The notes: generated by a model not told the origin, from the sequence alone. Numbered from the stretch's first letter, positions 43,346 to 55,939 are shown. The stretch is 64,000 bases of DNA from Incurvaria masculella (GCA_946894095.1 OX335651.1:16018501-16082500); one strand, 5' to 3'. Made by a program: numbers and translations.

Positions 43346-43411
43346 CCATTGTCGGGAAGGGCGTTCTTAATGCGTCAGGCAGGGGGGTGGCAACCATCCA
43401 TAGTTGGCTCT

Positions 43412-43647
43412 GCGGCCTTATTGCCGAACAGCGACTGTCGCTGCCAGCGTCGGTATCACTGCTAACGAGACAAGATTTTTCGGCTACCATCGACTTACTG
43501 ATACCGACGACATAGACTATGTAAAAATAAATGCGGTTACCTACCTTTTATCCGCAGTAACGGTAGCCGCAAAATTTGATATGCGATGACTCGTTAGCAG
43601 CGACACTGACGCTGGCAGCGACAGTCGCTGTTCGGCAATAAGGCCGC
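43412..43647. repeat. Foldback element
   Basis: Arms 43412-43487 and 43561-43647: GCGGCCTTATTGCCGAACAG, CGACTGTCGCTGCCAGCGTC and GCTAACGAG are mirrored, with a 10-base indel. No coding capacity; not matched to another copy in the window. Confidence 0.8.
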
Positions 43648-44224
43648 TGGTCTCTAAAGCGATCTCATTTACTACATGGATTATTTCCCATGCACTTTGT
43701 GATTCATTTTTGGGTTAAATGGATTTCAGGTCAGTTTATAGATTTCTTCTATTAGATCATAGTTAAAAATATTACACACTCGGTTTCGTCAAAATGTTTT
43801 TCTTTGCTGCCTGTTCAATTTAAATTTCGAAGAAGAACCGAAGAGAAACATTGCCAGGTTTATCATATTTTTTCCTTCTTTGATACTTACGATCTAGCTT
43901 ACAGTGTTTGATAGATTACTACTGCTCAAAAATAACATTAAACATACAATTGTGAAGATCAAACTCTTGACTACCATAATGACATCTTATTCTAAACTAG
44001 CTGCGGTACCCGGCTCCGCTCGGGTCCATGTCCTTTTGGACTAATGTCGAGCTGAATTATTTCCTAGATAAAAAGTAGGTAGCCCAAAAGGCTGGTCAAT
44101 AAATATGTTATTTATCTGCTACTTTTTAATCATAACGGGTGGAGCCGATATGCATTAATTAAATAAGAAATATTCTAACGTTCCCATTTATAATACATAG
44201 GGCGCACTATAAGTTTCACTATAA

Positions 44225-44362
44225 GTTTTCGGATCAAAATCATCGTCAGCTTAAACACGTCACTTTGTACGGACAGTATGGAAGGAACTCTATGCGGTTC
44301 ACTGAAAGTGACGTATTTGAACATTGATTAACTCATCCCTCTCGGTATGCAATCGGTTCTTA
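44225..44362 (-). mobile_element. Degenerate MITE family M3 copy
   Basis: AAACACGTCACTTTGTACGG, CTCTATGCGGTTCACTGAAA and TGACGTATTTGAACATTG match the interior; both ends are degraded. Confidence 0.6.
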
Positions 44363-44534
44363 GGCTATTTTGACTTGTTTGTTTTGTCTTACTGTGACTT
44401 GTTTTTGCATTGTCATCATTGTCATTTAAAAAAAATGCGTGTGTCTATATATCACCATATGATATTAACTTATGAAAATATTCATAGCATTATTTTATAC
44501 GATTTTAAGTGTAATTTGACGGCTCAGCAAATCC

Positions 44535-44792
44535 TTGCTCGGAATCAAACTGCTTTTGACGATGAAACACCATGAAAGGGGACATGATCGCGTCAATCTT
44601 GTGACTAATTTCGTGATGTCAGCTTTATACAATAAAAACATAAATGATGTGCGCCGTAAAATGAAACAGACAGGCATGCAGACTGTTGCTTTGGGGACTG
44701 TGAATAGTGATTTGTATAACACCATCTGTTTGCTGGAAGTAAATGACGAACTTCGTAAAAATAACAGTAAACGCAGCATATTTTTTTTTTAT
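44535..44792 (+). CDS. Unidentified open frame
   Basis: About 80 codons, apparently uninterrupted from an ATG at 44568-44570 (MKHHERGHDRVNLVTNFVMS) and reading DVRRKMKQTGMQTVALGTVN further on. It runs into a poly(T)/AT stretch (about 44781) and then into SINE sequence, so the end of the frame beyond about 44780 is not its own. I recognise no family. It looks more protein-like than neighbouring shadows (mixed polar composition, few low-complexity runs), so it may be a fragment of an exon or of a mobile-element gene. No splice signals are clear. Confidence 0.25.
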
Positions 44793-44859
44793 TTCTTACT
44801 TACGTACTTCCACGTTAAAATTGATCTAAAACACGACAATTTTCATGCCCCGATGATGC

Positions 44860-45015
44860 ATTCCTTCTATGCGATGGTACCTATGTATCATCCCAGGCGG
44901 AATGAACCCTACGAATGGTGTACAAAATTTTTACGTGGCATACAAACCACAGCCAGCCTCAACATCGAACATGGTCACCCATCCGTAACTGGAGCGCACT
45001 CAGAGACGCCAAACG
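44860..45015 (-). mobile_element. SINE fragment with 5S-like head
   Basis: The minus strand reads ACGGATGGGTGACCATG (box C region, near 44966-44984), preceded by a diverged box A region. The body is cut off near 44862. Confidence 0.6.
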
Positions 45016-45055
45016 TAGATTCAATTCGCATATAAATCGGGTGAGTGGTTCGCAA

Positions 45056-45445
45056 GTTTTTTTTTATGCGACCTGACATGGATGGCTAATATCACACAAC
45101 TACCGTTATGATATCAGCCCACAATACACCACATTTCCGAAGGAATTTGGTGCCATGCCAGGACCTTCCCTTTATGAGCACGGCTACATTGAACTGGATG
45201 GAAAACACGGACAATTTTTCATTCCAGCTTCGACCATCTTTTCATCCAATACGATGGTACCAACCCGGGCGGGCTTAAACCCTACCACTAGTAGGTGAAG
45301 GGACCTACAGTTTTACATGGATTCCGGATGATGGAGCAGCTCGCATTCGTGACGAAAATGCACTTATCGAACTCGGAAAGAGAAAGACCCAGGCCTCTGG
45401 TACGCTAGGCCAGTCCCCGCGCCACTAGGATACGAGCCGCTCAAG
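45056..45445 (-). mobile_element. SINE with tRNA-like head, near full length
   Basis: T run 45056-45065, CATGGATGGCTAATATCA, then body and head to CGAGCCGCTC. The terminal hairpin arms are GATGGCTAATATCACA and TGATATCAGCCC. Part of the box B region is deleted after GAGAAAGACCC. Confidence 0.8.
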
Positions 45446-45989
45446 TTATAAGCATTTCACCCCACTGCTCACCGCTCCGGTAATTTAGAGTGATTTCAAG
45501 TAGCTTTTAAGTTGTGAGCAGAATCAGGCTAGACGTGGAAACCAAAAGGTCTACATCGAATCTTAATTTATAAGCATTTCAAACCACTGCTTATTTGCAC
45601 ACCCCTCTCATAATTTTGCCTGATGCTAATTAGTCCTAAAATTGCGGGAATAATAAACCCATGCGATACAAATTAGGTACAACAAGTGAGGGAGTCTCGA
45701 AAGAAGATACATAAATGCAATCAGCGATAGCGCCATTTCTTGACCAAAAACATATGAACTATTCATTAAAAAACAGGTGCGTTGAAGATATAATGGGTTA
45801 CCCATACAAATTTTCATATGTTTCATGATCTTCTATGAGACAAAAGATAGTTCCCCATGCCTTATTTAATGCTGTTCTGGCCTGTACAAAGTTATTGTAC
45901 ACAGAAAGCAAAGAATATAAATATAAAGTTATATAATGCTATAATAAATAGTTGCGGCGAAAATATTTGCAGAATTTCGGTCTTCGAAA

Positions 45990-46115
45990 ATATTTAATTT
46001 CACAGCGCCATCTATCGCGCCATGATCTTTTAATCGCCAATCACACTTGGCGCCATCTCTACCCGGATAGAAGTTATTCTTTTCTATGAGAGTACACGTG
46101 GCGCCATCTCTACCC
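45990..46115. repeat. Repeated GGCGCCATCTCTACCC units
   Basis: CAGCGCCATCTATCGCGCCA, then TTGGCGCCATCTCTACCCGG and GTGGCGCCATCTCTACCCAG, about 60 bases apart. A related CAGCGCCATCTAACGG is in the 19.3-kb MITE. Confidence 0.6.
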
Positions 46116-46299
46116 AGATGTTTAGCTAGTTTGCAAATTTTGCTTCCTTTTCTTCAGATGTGATTTATGTTTTAAACGGATGTGTGTGTAATACTTTTTG
46201 ATATTTGGTTTTCTCTTTTTTTTTTATTGTGTTGCTTTTTTTTTTCTCTCTTTTTTGAATGTTTCGACAGGATTCGAAGGATTTTGTTTTTATTTTATT

Positions 46300-46444
46300 G
46301 TTATAGGGACCAGACGTAAATCAGCGTTGCTGCTCACTAGGTGAAATGCAACTTATGCTGAGATGGTCCCTGTTATATTTATTATTTATGTTATAAATCT
46401 TACTGTCTATATGATGAATAAATGATTTTTGATTTGATTTGATA
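46300..46444 (+). mobile_element. CR1-like LINE 3' end
   Basis: GGGACCAGACGTAAATCAGC ... GAGATGGTCCC forms a stem. AATAAATGATTTTTGATTTG and a (TTGAT) tail follow. I recall this as a lepidopteran CR1-type 3' end; no coding part remains nearby. Confidence 0.6.
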
Positions 46445-47070
46445 GTTAAAGCCGAGATATTAATAGATATGTGTATATCTATTAAGTCTAATCCATGCTA
46501 TAATTATATGCGAGACCCCATAAACAATAAAATGTAAAAAACGGAAAAAAAATTGAGGCTATCAGGATTCGAAACTAAACCCTCCCGAACAAACTGCGTA
46601 TAGAAGAGTCGGTATTTCGCCCTGCGCCATCCGCTTTCTGACATTCAGTGCGAAAATAATGAATCGTTTCTATTTTAGAGAGAGCGGTCAAAATGACGCC
46701 GCCAGTAACGCCACCATAAGCAACGGAATGGTATTAATTTTGTTTGAGAGTAATTTCATTGATATTGCTCACCCCTTAGGATATTTAGCGTGATGGTATG
46801 TACCTTAAAGCGTTCTCCGCGATGTTCTCTTGAAATTGGTTTAAATCGCATCTTGATCTGTTTTGTGGTTACGGAGATTATCTCTCGCATGTGGACAGAC
46901 GTTGCCTTTTATATAAGTAGAGAAGAAGAAGATTAATAGGTATTCTAATCTTAATGAGTCGGGTGTTTATCTGTGAGTCTTTTTATTGTTTCTTCAGGAT
47001 CAGGATCGGTAATGGCATCCGGTCTCCAAATCGATCTCATTTATTGCATCTTATTCTGGGATGTTTGGAT

Positions 47071-47420
47071 TTTTTTAATGTGAGTGGACATGGATGGCTA
47101 ATACCACACCATTATGTCATGGTATTAGCCCAACACACCACATGGGAGCTAGGTGCCATGCCAGGACCTTCCTTATATTGCACGGCTACATTGAACTGGA
47201 TGGAAAACACGGACAATTTTCATTGCCGCATCGACCATCGTTCATCCAATGCGATGGTACCTACCCGGGCGGGATTAACCCTACCACCTAGTAAGTAAGG
47301 AAGGGGACCTACAGTTTAACGTGGAATCCGAACCACGGCCAGCCTCTCTCAACGGTCGAATGGTCACCCATCCGTCACTGATTGTTTAGCATTGCTAAGT
47401 ACTTACTCCATTACTCCCAT
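47071..47420 (-). mobile_element. SINE with 5S-like head
   Basis: Minus strand: the head ends GATGGGTGACCATTCGACCG, followed by the same bases as the 1.7-kb copy, full body and hairpin (GGCTAATACCA near 47095-47105), and a weak T run at 47071-47077. The first part of the head (47380-47420) is diverged. Confidence 0.8.
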
Positions 47421-49277
47421 GTCTTATCAGGTAAGAAGTCGCAGCGGATCCCTATACTATGAGCTTTGCCTCTGGCTCCAAATCTTATCGGAACCTTTTC
47501 AAGGAACAACGTTACGCTGCGCTGATCCCACTTGAGCTGCAATTTCGAGCACACATTATAAGATGTGTGCGTAGATTTACACACAATCGATAGAATGGGG
47601 TTAGTAAAACCTTTTATCTCTCTCACTTTCTTCTCAGAAGAATCTAGAATAGCTACATGCCTGTTTAAGGCCCTGGTACTAGCCAAATCGCAAAGTTAGA
47701 CGAGGCACCCCAAGTTAACTAACTAAGTCTGACGATTATAAGTGTAAGTCTTACCATATATGATTCCTTGTCTAGGAATCAACCTATTTTCGTTAATGTA
47801 TGTTTCCTTTTTCTATACAAAATACATTGCGGAAACGGTGTCCATTTCCGAACTTTTTTGACTAAATGTAGAAATCTAAAAGCAAATGGAACTTTTTGTT
47901 TATGCATATATGCTGTTTTTGTTTGTATCTAGAAATCGAATTACTTTCAGATTTCTAATGAGAAAAATCAACTTTTTTATTTTTATTATTATTTAAATAA
48001 ATGATGGAATCAAAAAATATTAACAATCCATTATCAGTCTGGAGTTCTATTTGGATTTGCTGAAGCGTTTCACTACATATTATTACATTTGTTAAAAAGT
48101 GCATTTGTATGGCGCGAGTAGTTGGCTAGTCCTAGCGCCTTAAGAAGCGAGATGTCTATACAGTTGAATAAGCTGCATACTCTGCTCATCGTACCGCCAT
48201 GCTGTAAGATCTTTAAATATTTTAATCAACTTAAGAGGATAACGAGGTGATAAGTTCCATACGATGGCTCGTGCCAGTTTCTTCAGTCAAATTAAGAAAT
48301 ATTTTCCTGAAAGTTTGCACATTAAATAAATCCACTGAGAGCTACGTCTTTACGTTTTTGTTTTTCATAACTTAACTTGAATCACTTCATCTGTGCTTGA
48401 ATCACTTCATCTGTGCTTGAATCCATGACATGAGTATTTTTGTGTTTGTACAAAATTGTTAAGAGGATATTAGATAATTTAGCATTAGTAGTGCTAAATT
48501 GATTTATTCAATGTAAAATTTTTTTCTTAATTTAACTGAGGAAATAGACAAAAGTCATCGTATGGAGTTTGATCACCTCATTATCATTGAAATAACATTT
48601 CGTTACGAATGCACATCAACAAGATTTTTTAACCAAATGCACTTAGCAATAAATAAGATTCATAATTTTGGTTCAATTAGGCATTGGGTTTCTGAACTAG
48701 ACGCCCGTCCTACCGTATGCGTGGGTGCTCCTAAATTAAATGTCTAACATAAGACAGACTTGTTTGATTGTTTGAAGTAACTCGAAACATGTATGCATAT
48801 AACTTACGCTTCAAACAATAAAGTTACCTATTTGATGTAAATGTCTGCAATATTTTGTAATGTTTATTGCCCGGATTCGCACACATCCTAAGTCAATTTT
48901 CATGTGTAACATCGTCAAAGAGTTGAGCATTTTGTGAAAGTGATTCCGAGAAAGATCCTAAATTTAAGTAGAGCTTTTAGGTAGGTTTACTTGACACTTC
49001 ATTTTGCTGGCTCTTTGTCTGTGAAAGTGCTTTGAAAAGGGTCACCGGAAAGGGCCGGTCAACTGAATTGTTACAAATTGTGTGGCAAGGTTTTACCGTT
49101 CATTGGTCTTGTTCACATTATAAAGAAATCTGCGCACAAGAAGCCTGAATCCACTATCAGATAACTCCACTTTCTAGCGCTAGAATTATGAGATAACACA
49201 ATATTTGGTACAATTTTCTTGTGATTCCGGGGTTATAGCATGACGCTAACGCTTGAAAGTGGAGATAACTTAGCGGA
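47421..49277. other. No gene recognised
   Basis: AT-rich; only the 48.37-kb tandem duplication stands out. Confidence 0.35.
48374..48423 (+). repeat. Tandem duplication, about 22 bp x 2.3
   Basis: CTTGAATCACTTCATCTGTG repeats head to tail, the third copy being partial. Confidence 0.9.
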
Positions 49278-49395
49278 CCTGATTTTCACCAAGCTCTGAT
49301 TAAATTTAATCGACACTTAAAGGTCCTTTATTACGAAAGTGCAGATTATCTTGTACTGGTATCGACTGCAAGATGTTAAGAAAGGCCCTTTATAT
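49278..49395 (+). repeat. Dispersed repeat, second copy of 3122-3255
   Basis: See the 3.1-kb copy. The order and spacing of at least five shared blocks exclude chance. Confidence 0.6.
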
Positions 49396-49861
49396 GTGGC
49401 AATTAAGCTAATCAGCAGTAGGTGAAAGAGGCCCTTGGCTTCTGGACTGGTCCCGGAATACCTCCGAATGGATTTAGTAATGTGGTAAAATAAATGTCAT
49501 GTTAGTAATACATGTTCGGTTACGTACATACAATATAAAAAATTGATTGCGTAATAAGCGAACGAAAAGGATGGAAAAATAATTAAAGGAAACATGTTCT
49601 TACTGTGTTTTGACCCATAATTGTTTTTTTTTGCGTTTTGACCTAGAATTGCTGCGGTTTGCTTCATTTTTATGCTTGCGTGCCCACCTAAAACATAGTT
49701 ATAGTAAAAAGCGTTACAAACATGTTTTTACGTACCTAATAAAATAAATTTTCACCTATATTTAGAAAACATATAGCAATATCGGCGGAGTCAATAAAGA
49801 GAAAATATAGAATCTTTTTAGCATGGAATATCAGAAGCTAAAATATTTTTCTCTCTATGAT

Positions 49862-50012
49862 ATGGTAGGGTTAATCCCGCCTGGGTTAGTACAATCGCTT
49901 TAGATGAACGACAGCAGAAGTGGCAATGAAAATTGTACGTGTTTTCCAACCAGTCCAGGCATTTCACCTAGTTCCCATGTGGTGTGTTAGGCTAATATCA
50001 TGACATGGATTA
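49862..50012 (+). mobile_element. SINE body fragment
   Basis: TGGTAGGGTTAATCCCGCC to TGTTAGGCTAATATCATGACA. The 5' head and the second hairpin arm are mostly gone. Confidence 0.75.
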
Positions 50013-51034
50013 GCTTTTTATTATTTTTTTTCGGATAAACAGTGTTCTGATTATAGCTTACTTGTTTAATTTGACGTTTCGTCCACCTTATTGTGGCCTT
50101 CCTTCTTAAATTCTTCCAAACGCAGATAAATATTACGGAAATTTAAACCATAGATATGTGTGGCTCAGTTGGTCGCATAGATTCTCATTACTTATCTGTC
50201 GCTGTGAACTGTGCCTGTTTCTACTACAGATAAATGACCTGCTCAATCTGGGCGACATTAATTGCAGCACGGGGCTAGCCAGGTACACTAGTCACACGAC
50301 CGCAAGCCGGGGCGAAGGAGAGGATAGGCGGCGCGAAGTTGTCGGACTCGAATAGACCCTGGAAGTTTCCGGTCGGGGTATCCGGAACCTCGTTGAGACA
50401 CGGGCACGTGTATTTGACACCGTCAACCAGAGCTCCGACCTTCCGGGTACAACTGTGCGTAATGCGACCACATTGAGATCATATGTGTCGACCTACCAGT
50501 GATGTAGACCTGACTCATGGTGAACTATGGAATGGACGGGGTGTATACAAAAGTCTGGAATCTGGATTCCTTTAAACTCGAAACCTTCAAGAAATAAAAC
50601 GCTATTGGCATTGTCGGCCTGAGATACTGGCGTATGCCATTAGCCGCTCTTATTGTTTGATCCGCTGAAAAAGCTGGCTCTCGTGTCTGTCGGTCACACG
50701 CATTTTCTCCCGAACGGATAAAATGAATAAACAAAACAATATAGGCGACCTTTATGTAGGTGTGAACCAACTAATTCCTTTTGTTCAATATTTCTTAGTT
50801 TTTTAGAAAAAGCTAGATTTCTGAAGCGCACATTTCTTATGAAATTTAACAATAATCATCAGGTTAGGGTGAATTTCTTCCCTTTTCAGCAGTGTTCACG
50901 CTTGACCAGTTTTTTCTATGTGATAGAAATTATGTATGCTTAATAATACTTGTTACCTCGCTTGCTAAAAATAATACCAAAACTTACTTGAATTACAAAA
51001 ATCAGAACCAACCGATCCTCTACGTCCTTTATAT
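50013..51034. other. No gene recognised
   Basis: 50200-50450 is GC-richer (CCGGTCGGGGTATCCGGAAC) and may be an old element, but no frame or terminus is clear. Confidence 0.3.
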
Positions 51035-51290
51035 ATAGGGTCGAGAAACTAGGGAATGCACTCCCAGCCAAGTTATTTCCCCCAAAGTAAAACCTGGGAT
51101 CCTTCAAACGTCAGCGGCCTTCAACCTTGTGAAGAAGCACCTGGCCGGCCGGCATAGTTTTCGCAGCCCCCTTACAAGTTCGAAAGCTCATGCATGCCCA
51201 ACGTCGCCCATGGGCGACGTTGGGCACCTTAAGAGGTCCTGGCGTACGCCATATGCCGCGCTTTACATGAAAAAAAATATGGTCGGAATG
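51035..51290 (+). mobile_element. Jockey-like LINE 3' coding remnant
   Basis: Plus-strand frame YRVEKLGNALPAKLFPPK, stop, then LGSFKRQ and, after another stop, a piece equivalent to the 17.1-kb and 57.6-kb fragments. A perfect 30-bp palindrome (51196-51225) interrupts it. Confidence 0.6.
51196..51225. repeat. Perfect 30-bp GC-rich palindrome
   Basis: GCCCAACGTCGCCCA and its exact complement, no spacer, inside a LINE remnant. The related LINE piece at 57.68 kb has only the GCCCATGGGC core. Confidence 0.9.
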
Positions 51291-52054
51291 GGATTACTTT
51301 TATCCACTTAAGCGTGCTAAAATAAAGGACTTGGCATCTGGTTCAATTAGAAATCCTGTGAAACTGAACATGTTAGAAGTATTCAATATTCGGAATTCCA
51401 AAACAGTTTCACTAACTAGGTAGCCATTCATGTACCGACACTGAATATTTCTATCTATTCCTGTATATAGTTGTGGATTCCAATCGAAGCCAATAAGAAA
51501 TACCGTTCAAGTCGATGCTGGCAGCTATTGAAAATTCTCGGCAGGGCGTGAAAAGTGAAGCGAGTTCGTTGCAAATAACAACTCACTCGCAACTCACTGA
51601 CGAAGACATTTACGCCAGAAAACACTTGCAATAGGTACTTAACATGAACATATATTTATTAAATTATAAACTTCTTTAGTTAAGTAACTTATATTTGTAG
51701 ACTAATTAAACTTTGGGCTGTTGTTATTTTTTTTGTAGTTCTTAGTTCTTTGCCTTAGGCTGTTTAATATAAATTGTAAGTTTGTCAGTAGCATTTAGGT
51801 ATTCATTGTTTAATGTTATTATGGTATAAATGTAGACGAAAATAAAAATAAACTATATACCAGTGAAGGTTCTTCTTCACTGAGTTAATCCAATTCGCAG
51901 ATAAATCAGATTGTGAAATGACTACTAAAAATTTCGTAAAATGGAAATAAAAATACAGCACGAAATACAACACAAGTGAGCCCACTGTTTCTTGCCGTGC
52001 ATGTCGTAAGAGCTAACTAACTTTCAAAAAACTTTTGGTCCCCTTTCTTAATTA

Positions 52055-52235
52055 CTAGAGTTAATCATGCCCCGATTAGTACCATATCGCGTTGAAAGAA
52101 GATGATCGGCTATAACAAGTATCCGTTTTTTTCTATCCAGTTCAATGGAGACTTACAAGGTCTTGCCACAGCACATATTTCCCATGAGATGTGAATTGAG
52201 GTAATCAGTCATCCATTTCCAGGTACATAAAAAAA
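52055..52235 (+). mobile_element. Old SINE fragment
   Basis: Diverged body (GAGTTAATCATGCCCCG, TATCCAGTTCAATGGAG, AGGTCTTGCCACAGCAC, CATTTCCAGGTACAT) plus an A run. Confidence 0.65.
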
Positions 52236-52639
52236 CAATTATTCCTACCGCGCATCAGATAAACTACGCTTCCTATATAAACTAGTTAATACTCGTAATC
52301 ATTTCAAAATGCTATTTCAATGCACTCGATTTATGGTATCTAATTTTAGCCATATATTACAGTACCTGGTTATAGGTACTTTTACTATGATGATACTGAT
52401 AGACTTTACTAGAAGATTTGTGAGTTTGGAAAAAATATGAGACATCGTGACCGTGAAGGAAAAATGGTTCTCTCAAAATCAAAGAAAAGCCCGTTTGTTA
52501 GGTTAACACAGACCTAATACGATAAACTTAGTCGTGTAGAGCGGGTTTACCATTCAGTCGGGAAACAGGGGGGTGGACTTCGATACTGCAGGTCATAAAA
52601 ATGGTTCACTGTGACTAAATACATTGTCATTTCGATTCT

Positions 52640-53055
52640 TTGTTGTTTGTTCATCATCCACAGGCAGCACACTGCACTCGGATTTGTCATATTTTATCAT
52701 TAGCCAGTTAAGCATTCACGGCGAAGAAGAACTACGCTGAATTTCGCTTAGTCATTTTCAAGCTTACATTTTGTTTGCCACTGCTCACAGAAATACGTGT
52801 TATTGGTACCCGTTTGTGTGAATACATTATTTTAATTCCTTGTAATATAAATAACAAGTATTTGCCGTTGATGATAAAAGAAGAAACACAGATTAATACA
52901 ATACATTAATATTATTTCACATAAATATACCGTTAATGCCGTATGCGACAGTTCATGACAAATATCAGTTTATTTTGCAAAGCCTATGTCCGTTATCTAA
53001 CATGTTGCCATATTGGAGCATGCCAGTCCCTACAAATAGCACCCGTTCACGAGCA
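52640..53055 (+). repeat. Dispersed repeat (family R), longest copy
   Basis: GCACACTGCACTCGGATTTG, CATTCACGGCGAAGAAGAAC, then CGTATGCGACAGTTCATGAC. The same blocks in the same order are at 60195-60470, and the last block alone is at 55548. Weaker relatives are near 32230-32440 and 43780-43950. Class unknown. Confidence 0.6.
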
Positions 53056-53908
53056 TCACGCCGGTCCAGCCATCGACTCTCTCAACCATATTTTAGGGGA
53101 AGAGGTGACCCGAACCAAGCTTCAACACAAGCAAGGACCTTGAAGCGATGCTCTACTTCAGTGGCAACAAGAAATAATTGTGATACATGTGCAAAATACG
53201 TTGATCTTACTTTATTACATTCTCCTATCTCCTATTTTTATACCTATCTAAGGTATAGAATTCACGCAAATATCAGCGGCCGGTAGGATGTCCCTATGTC
53301 ATTTATTTATTATTGTAACGTTAAATCATATTTAACTTTGGCTAAATTGTCGTAGAGCCATTGTTTCCAAGATGGGACAATTTCTGGGAAGGTTTTCAAT
53401 TTGTATGAGGTATTGATCGGGCCTTTCTCTATATCTACTACTATGTGCGTGCTACATGCTTAATATGTAAATATACGTAATTTTCATTTCTCCATAACTT
53501 CTCATGTTGGTTCGTTGTTTGAAGCGAATAACGCAAAGGAAATGTAAAAGTTCCGTAAAAGTTCTTAAGTTTAAGCACTTCGTTCAAGTTTTGTAAAGGA
53601 AAATTTTCGTTCTAGCACATTCTGTTCTCGAAGCACACACCTTCACGTATCTTCCCAGAAGATGTAGACAGAGATTATACTAGATCTCATTCACTTCATG
53701 TTTGTGAATCGGCAAAAAATAAATATTTAAGTAACCAGTCATTTTTAAGGCTAAAACAGGACCCAAAAAGTGAAAATAAATGGTTGAGTTATTAATAAAG
53801 ATGATTAATAAACCTATATATTTCATGTTCTCATCTTAAAACTACAAATTTAGCTTTGTATATGTTTGCGAACTATTCCAATATTAAGCTTATTTTTTAT
53901 AGCCGGAA

Positions 53909-54053
53909 TTCAATTTCAATTTCAATTTATTTTTTCCAAAAAACACACGTATGTACATAATTAACTAATAAAAACAATAGGTTACAATAATGCATTTTAC
54001 AAGAATCTAGTTAATAAAATTATACATTGCAGCACGGAATATTGAGGAGGCAG
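53909..54053 (-). mobile_element. LINE 3' end with (TTGAAA)n tail
   Basis: TCAATTTCAATTTCAATTTA is the complement of a LINE tail. TGCCTCCTCAATATTCCGTG on the minus strand is the last stretch before the 3' UTR. The 24.7-kb hairpin reuses this block. Confidence 0.55.
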
Positions 54054-55384
54054 GAAGTGAAACGTTTGTAAATTTGTTCCAGGACCGCTGTTACCGTTTT
54101 ACTTAAGACCTTTTTGCTTCGCGGATGTATAACCGTCGCAATTGGCTATCCCTTCTTAATTAATAACCAAACAACAAATCCACATTTGTTCAGTTAATAT
54201 GAACCTTAACGTAATGGATCTATGTTGGAATTCCAATACTGTTTCCAATAAAATGTTACGTCACTTTCGAACACGGCTGAGCGCCTCACACGCACGCAGT
54301 CACTAACAGAGTAGCGAGACATGACCCGGCAAGCAAAGCGACGCCGCGACGCCATATTGTTTCGTAGTGTTTTTGTTGTAAGTTTTATCGCTATACATGT
54401 AAATGAAACCAACCGGTGATATGAAACTCCGCCATTATGAAGGTTGTGCACCCGGCTGTCGCGTTTACACGTTATTATGGCACAGTACGGCATTACTCCT
54501 TTTCAATTTTAGATTGTATCACGGATAAGTTAATGCACAGGAACGCCGCAGAGGAGTGAATCATGCGCGTATGAAGTGCGCGGGTCCCCGCTAAAGACCG
54601 GCGCGCGAGTTTCGCCCACTTCACAATTCTTACCTCCTAATTGTTCTGTGCATTGCAGCCCACAGAAGAACTAAATTCTGTGTATTAGTAGGCCGCATTA
54701 GGCATAGCACATAAAAGTACATTAAAAAGCAATGGTGAACGCACATTATTGTCCTATTGTTTCTTTATTTAATGTTTTGTCGGTGTGGTAAGCAATCAAA
54801 ATAGATATTGTCCATGCATAAAACGTCTTTGGTCACGCGACTCTGACTCCTGAGTATTGTTTCAGAAGATAATTTGTAAGCAGTTGTTATTTTAAATAAC
54901 GGAATAAATGCTTGAATGTATTTGTTTTATTTCTAGAATGAAATGAAATAACTAACGAGGGCCCCATTGTTTTGTAAGGCAATCATTATGCGGGTCCGAG
55001 TATTCGGTTTATTGGACGCCGTTAAAGCACGCGCCTGGCTCTCAGCTCGTTTAACTGAAAATATAATCTATTTGGCTCGCGTGAAGATTTATAATCCATA
55101 AATTAGTTTCAATAGGGTCCCCTCTTACATGCAAGCGTAAGTGCCGCATGTACATGTACCGTTCCAGAGGTACATAGGCATAGGTGTAGGTCACACACAC
55201 ACCTACCCACGGATATTGATGATCCCCGTACCACATGCCGTAGCATGTGCGTCACAACCACCTCAATTCATAAAATTAAATAAATAATAATTAATAATTA
55301 AAATACTGCAACGTTACATGTTTACAAATAATAAAATCTTTCCTATTGCGTTAATTGCTCGTCCAATATGCTTAAATGTGCATC

Positions 55385-55480
55385 ATAAAATAACGGTTCC
55401 CATACAAACATAGTTTACTCAAACAAGTGGTTTTGGTTTTAAATATCAGACTACAAATACCTGAGTTTGCATGTTTTTAT
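55385..55480 (+). repeat. Fragment of MITE family T2
   Basis: CCCATACAAACATAGTTTAC and ATACCTGAGTTTGCATG match the arm of the 9.1-kb copy. Confidence 0.5.
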
Positions 55481-55547
55481 TTGTTGTTCTGAACTATAAC
55501 ACAAGTAATAAACTAATTTAAAAATAATTCACGAAAATTAACCATTT

Positions 55548-55605
55548 ATGCCGTATGCAACAGTTCATGACGTATATCAGTTTATTTGCAAAGATTATTC
55601 CCGCC
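55548..55605 (+). repeat. Family R fragment
   Basis: GCCGTATGCAACAGTTCATG and ATATCAGTTTATTTGCAAAG. Confidence 0.6.
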
Positions 55606-55939
55606 ATTTACTATACATATGCTACCAATGGGGAAGAACACTACTTATTTATCACGAAAGGTGGCGTCCAAGCGAGCTTAACTAAAACATCTGTCAAATC
55701 GGTCAGATACCATTCAAAATCAAACAGAATAGATTTGATAATTTTATTTACTCAGTCTGTGTAATTGAAATGACTCAATTTTCTCCATGTTATTCTGAAA
55801 ATAAATTGTTCTTAATTATGCTAATCAAAAGAAGTCTTGGAAAAGGAAATATCATAAAAACATAACCTATAATATTTCGTTTCATGCGTTGTGCTGGTCA
55901 ATGATATTTAAATTTGTTTGAAGACCAACAAACGCTCTT

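Noticed and set aside
48374..48423. CRISPR-like repeat array
   Set aside because: Simple head-to-tail tandem duplication without spacers, in an animal genome.
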